A program made the position numbers and the translations under genes. 8,872 bases of DNA. Origin: an uncultured Catenibacterium sp. GTDB lineage: Bacteria; Bacillota_I; Bacilli_A; Erysipelotrichales; Coprobacillaceae. How positions within the stretch are numbered: the first letter of the stretch is position 1; every line of letters starts with the position of its first letter. The stretch is from assembly GCA_900764725.1 (NCBI GenBank), contig CAAFPB010000076.1:1-8872 (forward strand), given 5' to 3'. The notes under the pieces were generated by a model, which searched no databases, was not told the origin of the DNA, and worked only from the letters and a program-made list of their open reading frames with translations. This document shows positions 5,626 through 8,872 of the stretch, piece by piece.

Positions 5626-6318
5626 TTATTTGTACTTATCATAGACCTGTGATGCCATTGCATTATATCTATTCCATTCATCTTCTTTAGTAAAAATAGC
5701 TGATGATGATTTAAAATCTTTATAATACAGTTTTCCATCTTCAATTTTAGATTCATCAACCAATAGTGGCTTTTCGTCTCTACAATATTTACTCAATCTT
5801 GTAGATACAGGCACATAAGTTATCTTTTCGTTATCCTTATACTTATACCCATCTACTTTATCTAAGTGCTTCAGGAATAGAATATACTCCTGATTAGAAT
5901 TCGTCAAGACATATCCCTTTTCTGAATTCATACATTCCATACCCTCAAGATAAGAAATAGAAAACGGTTCTTGAATATAGATAGTATCTCCTTTTTTCAA
6001 GGAATCTTTGTCACTATATATATCAATGATTTTTACTTGTCTCTCTATGCTGTTATAAAATAATTTACCATCATCTGGTTTTACTTTCACAATCAGATTA
6101 CTACTTTTTTCTAGTTCATCCAGTGTACTTATAGATGAATTGAAATACTCACCGTCCTCAATATTAGAATACACAAAATCATCAAGATTATACTGCTTCT
6201 TAATTTCATTGAGATAGTAGTCACCAGTGAAAGAATACTTAGTCACAAATGCATAACCAATAGTCACACTTATCAAAATCAAAATACCTATGAAATACAT
6301 TTTTGTATTCTTAGTCAT
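5626..6318 (-). CDS. Membrane-anchored extracytoplasmic protein of an ABC operon
   Basis: I do not recognise a named family. From the ATG at 6318 the protein has 230 residues: a short basic N-terminus (MTKNTKMYF), one hydrophobic helix (about 8-26), then a polar, strand-rich domain that should lie outside the cell. There is no lipobox cysteine, so it is anchored by the uncleaved helix or a signal-type segment. The outer domain has a repeated pattern of short strands with LKKGDTIYIQEP and EYILFLKHLDKVDGYKY. These recall small beta-barrel domains found beside Firmicute ABC transporters. Two outer cysteines (in GMECMN and SKYCRD) could form a disulfide. I prefer the ATG at 6318 to a TTG three codons earlier, because GAAAGAG lies too close to the TTG. 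The start overlaps the ATPase gene by 8 bases, so the gene belongs to that operon as its last member. Confidence 0.85.
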   Translation of the reverse strand: MTKNTKMYFIGILILISVTIGYAFVTKYSFTGDYYLNEIKKQYNLDDFVYSNIEDGEYFNSSISTLDELEKSSNLIVKVKPDDGKLFYNSIERQVKIIDIYSDKDSLKKGDTIYIQEPFSISYLEGMECMNSEKGYVLTNSNQEYILFLKHLDKVDGYKYKDNEKITYVPVSTRLSKYCRDEKPLLVDESKIEDGKLYYKDFKSSSAIFTKEDEWNRYNAMASQVYDKYK

Positions 6319-6955
6319 TTTTTTCAACTCTTTCTACTCTGCCAGAATTTAAATATATCTTTTCATCGAACAATTCATCTATATACTGATGATTATGAGT
6401 CGCAATAATAATGCAGGTATTGCGTCTTTTTTCTTCTTCCATCATCTTCTTGAATTGAATAACAGCGTCTGGATCTAATGCATTTGTAGGTTCATCAAGC
6501 AATATAAGCTGAGGTTTTTCCATAACAGCCTGCGCAATGGCTAATCTTTGTTTCATCCCTAGTGAATACTTTGCGACTGTTCTTCTATCGTTAGGATTTA
6601 ATCCAACTCTTTTAAGTGTTTCTATTATATCGTTTTGTGTAATCTTATTTCTTATTTCAGAAAGATACTGAAGGTTTTCCATACCTGTATAATATTTGAA
6701 GAAAGTAGGTGTCTCAATAATCAATCCCATTTCAGGTGGATAATCAATATCCTTATGAAGTATTTTCTCATCAATCATGATTTCTCCATGATCTATCTGA
6801 ATCAATCCCGCAATAGCACGTAACAACATTGTTTTTCCTGAACCATTGTATCCACATAAACCATATATTTTTCCACTTTCAAATTCCGAATTTATGTTAT
6901 CCAAGATTATATTTGATTTCATTTCTCTTGAAATATCTTTTACACTAATTTTCAT
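6311..6955 (-). CDS. ABC transporter ATP-binding protein, BcrA-like
   Basis: This 214-residue nucleotide-binding subunit has every motif: Walker A GYNGSGKT (35-42), signature YSLGMKQRL (130-138), Walker B LILLDEP (150-156) with Glu155, D-loop ALD and the switch histidine in IIIATHN (His187). The Q-loop position reads IIETP, with Glu81 in place of glutamine. This E-loop is typical of the BcrA/lantibiotic-immunity (LanF) branch of ABC-2 exporters. The protein is shorter than most of these (about 300 residues) because the usual C-terminal regulatory tail is missing. A strong AGGAGG box precedes the ATG, and the start overlaps the upstream permease by 11 bases. As the only ATPase in the operon it presumably energises the three neighbouring membrane proteins. 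Confidence 0.95.
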   Translation of the reverse strand: MKISVKDISREMKSNIILDNINSEFESGKIYGLCGYNGSGKTMLLRAIAGLIQIDHGEIMIDEKILHKDIDYPPEMGLIIETPTFFKYYTGMENLQYLSEIRNKITQNDIIETLKRVGLNPNDRRTVAKYSLGMKQRLAIAQAVMEKPQLILLDEPTNALDPDAVIQFKKMMEEEKRRNTCIIIATHNHQYIDELFDEKIYLNSGRVERVEKND

Positions 6956-7751
6956 AATGACCTCCTATTAATTCTTTTCTATCAATAGCACACATAAGTC
7001 CTGCAGCACTGATTACTAACTCAATAACCTGACTCACAATAGATAACAGGTATTTGTAGTAAGGCAAAGGTGAATAAGTGATAGATATGCCTTGTAGCGT
7101 ATATGTAGATGCATGATAGTAATTATAATTACCATGATTTAAAGGAATATACTTACAGAGCTCTAGACTAGATGAAAACTGATCTAGTATAACGCCTGAA
7201 ATAATAGCTGGACTCACAACAAGCATTAAAGAAAGAATAATACCTATCTCAAATTTAAAACAATATAAGAAGAATTCACTCATAAACGATATAATCAACA
7301 ACTGGATGGTAGAAGTCAAAAGTAATTTGATGAACTGACTTCCTATGACAAAAATAGGATTAAACTGAAAGGTCATCAACATAATGATGAATACATAAAC
7401 CAATTGATAAAATAATGAATAGAATAAATTCTTAATCGCAATAAGCATTAAGATTTTACTGTTCTTCCCATATCTATATCTTATATAGATCTCGTTTTCC
7501 TTTATTTCCTTAATGATTTCATAAGGAACATAGTATATGAATAACACAGCATTGATCAACAGAAGCATAATCTGTAGAATTGATTTACTCTCTTCTAGAA
7601 AGATACCTCCCATATACATCTGGTATGCACCTAATAAATCATGAGGCATATAACCATTATGAGTTGCATACTTAAGAAAAAATGAGAAAGCAATCAAAAA
7701 TAATATCCTAAGCAGTATCTGTTTATTTCTTATAATAAATTTATAATACAT
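6945..7751 (-). CDS. ABC-2-type permease-like membrane protein, about six helices
   Basis: The 268 residues show about six membrane segments (near 10-27, 55-80, 103-128, 133-160, 168-190 and 235-260). A charged cytoplasmic elbow lies after the second: EIKENEIYIRYRYGKNSK, near 80-98. This elbow, followed by an amphipathic stretch and a helix starting IKNLFYS, is reminiscent of DUF2705-type permeases of low-GC Firmicutes; that assignment is from pattern memory and is uncertain. A large loop between helices 5 and 6 (ELCKYIPLNHGNYNYYHAS) should face outside. AGGAGA precedes the ATG, and both ends overlap neighbouring genes by 11 bases. With the ATPase directly downstream, it is the most likely direct translocation partner. 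Confidence 0.85.
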   Translation of the reverse strand: MYYKFIIRNKQILLRILFLIAFSFFLKYATHNGYMPHDLLGAYQMYMGGIFLEESKSILQIMLLLINAVLFIYYVPYEIIKEIKENEIYIRYRYGKNSKILMLIAIKNLFYSLFYQLVYVFIIMLMTFQFNPIFVIGSQFIKLLLTSTIQLLIISFMSEFFLYCFKFEIGIILSLMLVVSPAIISGVILDQFSSSLELCKYIPLNHGNYNYYHASTYTLQGISITYSPLPYYKYLLSIVSQVIELVISAAGLMCAIDRKELIGGHYEN

Positions 7752-8406
7752 TTTTAGACTCTCCTAATAATTCAAATTGAGTGACTATTCTATATAGAAT
7801 TGCAGATAATAAAACAATAAGCACAATCATCACAATAAGAAGAGTCGCAGGCTTTTCATACTCCAAAAGCATAATTGATGATATGCTTGGAATATTATTT
7901 TGTCTAAGCAGACTGCCCAGTAAAGTGGTGATGTTGCATAAGAAGTAAGAAATAATGATAGATATATTTTTATTTCTCATCTTGAAATACACGATGATAT
8001 ATATTAGACAAAAAGTTACAAGAGTCATGAAGAAGGTGAAATAATATCTCATGATCATGAAAAAATTCATATGATATATCACAGTTCCCACAAGCTGAAC
8101 AGGAACCAATAATAGACATGTCATTTTAAAAGAATCTATGATAATTCTTTCAATAATGAAACCAAATAGTTTTTTCTTAGATTGAAATCTAGGTATGATC
8201 ATATAGTTAAATATTCGCAATATATCCGTAGAAAAATATGACAACACGACTGGAATGATAAATATCATAATAATGATTGTAGAAAATGTATTCATCATTA
8301 CATCAGTCGTATGTATTGAACTTCTAAACATAAATAGAACAACAAGTTCAACAATTACAAAGAAAATAGAGTTGTTCATCTGGTCCTTATGAATGAATCG
8401 TTTCAT
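7741..8406 (-). CDS. Second permease-like membrane protein of the ABC operon
   Basis: This 221-residue protein is very hydrophobic, with about six predicted helices. Near residue 66 it has a cytoplasmic elbow, ILRIFNYMIIPRFQSKKKLF, in the same place relative to the helices as the RYRYGKNSK elbow of the next protein. The two look like distant paralogues, although overall identity is low. No enzyme motif is visible. The start overlaps the upstream gene by 20 bases, with AAGGAA as ribosome binding site inside that gene. The stop overlaps the next start by 11 bases, so translation of the set is tightly coupled and fixed subunit ratios are likely. Confidence 0.83.
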   Translation of the reverse strand: MKRFIHKDQMNNSIFFVIVELVVLFMFRSSIHTTDVMMNTFSTIIIMIFIIPVVLSYFSTDILRIFNYMIIPRFQSKKKLFGFIIERIIIDSFKMTCLLLVPVQLVGTVIYHMNFFMIMRYYFTFFMTLVTFCLIYIIVYFKMRNKNISIIISYFLCNITTLLGSLLRQNNIPSISSIMLLEYEKPATLLIVMIVLIVLLSAILYRIVTQFELLGESKNVL

Positions 8407-8872
8407 ATCTCTTCATTCCTTTGAATAAGATCAATACTTCAGTGATATTCAATACTATTATCGATAGACATACACTTGAAAAAGAGATTCTAGCATCTAC
8501 ATACATATACGATATGTAATTAATGAAACTAATATGAAGAATAACGCCTATAATACTGCTAACTGCAATCGCAATAAATGTCATAATGCATATTTGTATG
8601 AATTCCATTTCCTTGAATGGCTTAATAAAGCTTAAACAGTAGGGAATATTTGAAATCGTTGCAAGAAAAGTACTGATTATAATATTTTTGACAAGAATGT
8701 AAGCAAAAGGATTTTGAATTCTTAATAGATCCAATAAAGCTCTATTATCATATCTTTGAATAAGATCATAGACTGGTATTCCCCATCGGTTATCAAATCC
8801 TACAGTAGGATAGACAATATATGAAATAAGTAGATTGATTAATCCTGAAAATAGAACTACACCAAATACGAT
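8387..8872 (-). CDS. Third permease-like membrane protein, 5' end cut by the window
   Basis: The reading frame stays open from its stop at 8387 to the edge of the window. The apparent TTG start at 8734 is therefore internal: 46 further codons upstream encode a clear membrane helix (FGVVLFSGLINLLISYIV) and then a soluble segment, NRWGIPVYDLIQRYDNRALL. The visible 161 residues hold about four helices. Like its two downstream neighbours it has a basic elbow (LIQRYDNRALLDLLRIQN) leading into a helix that begins YILVKN, so all three may descend from one permease type. Given the usual six-helix pattern, roughly 60-110 residues are probably missing at the N-terminus. The promoter of the operon lies outside the window. 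Confidence 0.8.
   Translation of the reverse strand: MVFGVVLFSGLINLLISYIVYPTVGFDNRWGIPVYDLIQRYDNRALLDLLRIQNPFAYILVKNIIISTFLATISNIPYCLSFIKPFKEMEFIQICIMTFIAIAVSSIIGVILHISFINYISYMYVDARISFSSVCLSIIVLNITEVLILFKGMKRYETIHS

Noticed and set aside
5382..5690. 102-codon plus-strand ORF as a protein gene
   Set aside because: TTG start without ribosome binding site, no recognisable motif, and the last 22 codons lie antisense to a well-supported minus-strand gene. Kept only as an observation about the segment.
6635..6823. 62-codon plus-strand ORF opposite the ABC ATPase
   Set aside because: Antisense shadow of a gene with all ATPase motifs intact.
1..8872. tRNA, rRNA, CRISPR array, riboswitch or complete insertion sequence
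   Set aside because: Looked for on both strands by eye; no tRNA-like, repeat-spacer or recognised riboswitch pattern and no transposase gene was seen.

Overview
The window is AT-rich bacterial DNA with strong AGGAGG-type ribosome binding sites, short intergenic gaps and intrinsic terminators. This points to a low-GC member of the Bacillota. The gene mix (AzlCD, a PRD-only regulator, a stand-alone BRCT protein and a DUF4299-like protein) would fit a gut Erysipelotrichia/Coprobacillaceae-type genome, but that placement is an inference. The first 21 bases are Illumina adapter sequence, so position 1 is an assembly edge, and the other end cuts through a gene.

Region 1 (22-1985). A minus-strand pair (a YaeR/GloA2-like VOC metalloprotein and an unrecognised 137-residue protein) diverges from the plus-strand azlC-azlD pair, a predicted branched-chain amino acid exporter. 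The 89-bp divergent gap holds a promoter for each side and a perfect 9-9-9 inverted repeat overlapping both. azlD converges on the next operon, and one hairpin contains the stop codons of both genes.

Region 2 (1973-4260). A minus-strand pair encodes a single-domain BRCT protein and a DUF4299-like protein. It diverges, across only 49 bp, from a membrane-anchored calcineurin-like metallophosphoesterase.

Region 3 (4261-5625). A well-formed promoter drives a protein made only of two PRD domains, followed by a strong terminator. Next comes a compact locus: a 37-codon ORF for a hydrophobic peptide, a symmetrical 12-bp hairpin, and a strong promoter facing back towards the ORF. This is the layout of a type I toxin-antitoxin module in which toxin mRNA and antisense RNA converge on one terminator. 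It is the best candidate here for an undescribed system. The next 240 bp hold no convincing gene. They contain a plus-strand terminator, a small palindrome, an unexpectedly long open frame and a sequence resembling an insertion-sequence end.

Region 4 (5626-8872). A minus-strand operon of five overlapping genes encodes three small multi-pass membrane proteins (the first cut by the window edge), one BcrA-like ABC ATPase and one membrane-anchored extracytoplasmic protein. Together they look like an ABC-2-type exporter or self-immunity transporter of unknown substrate.
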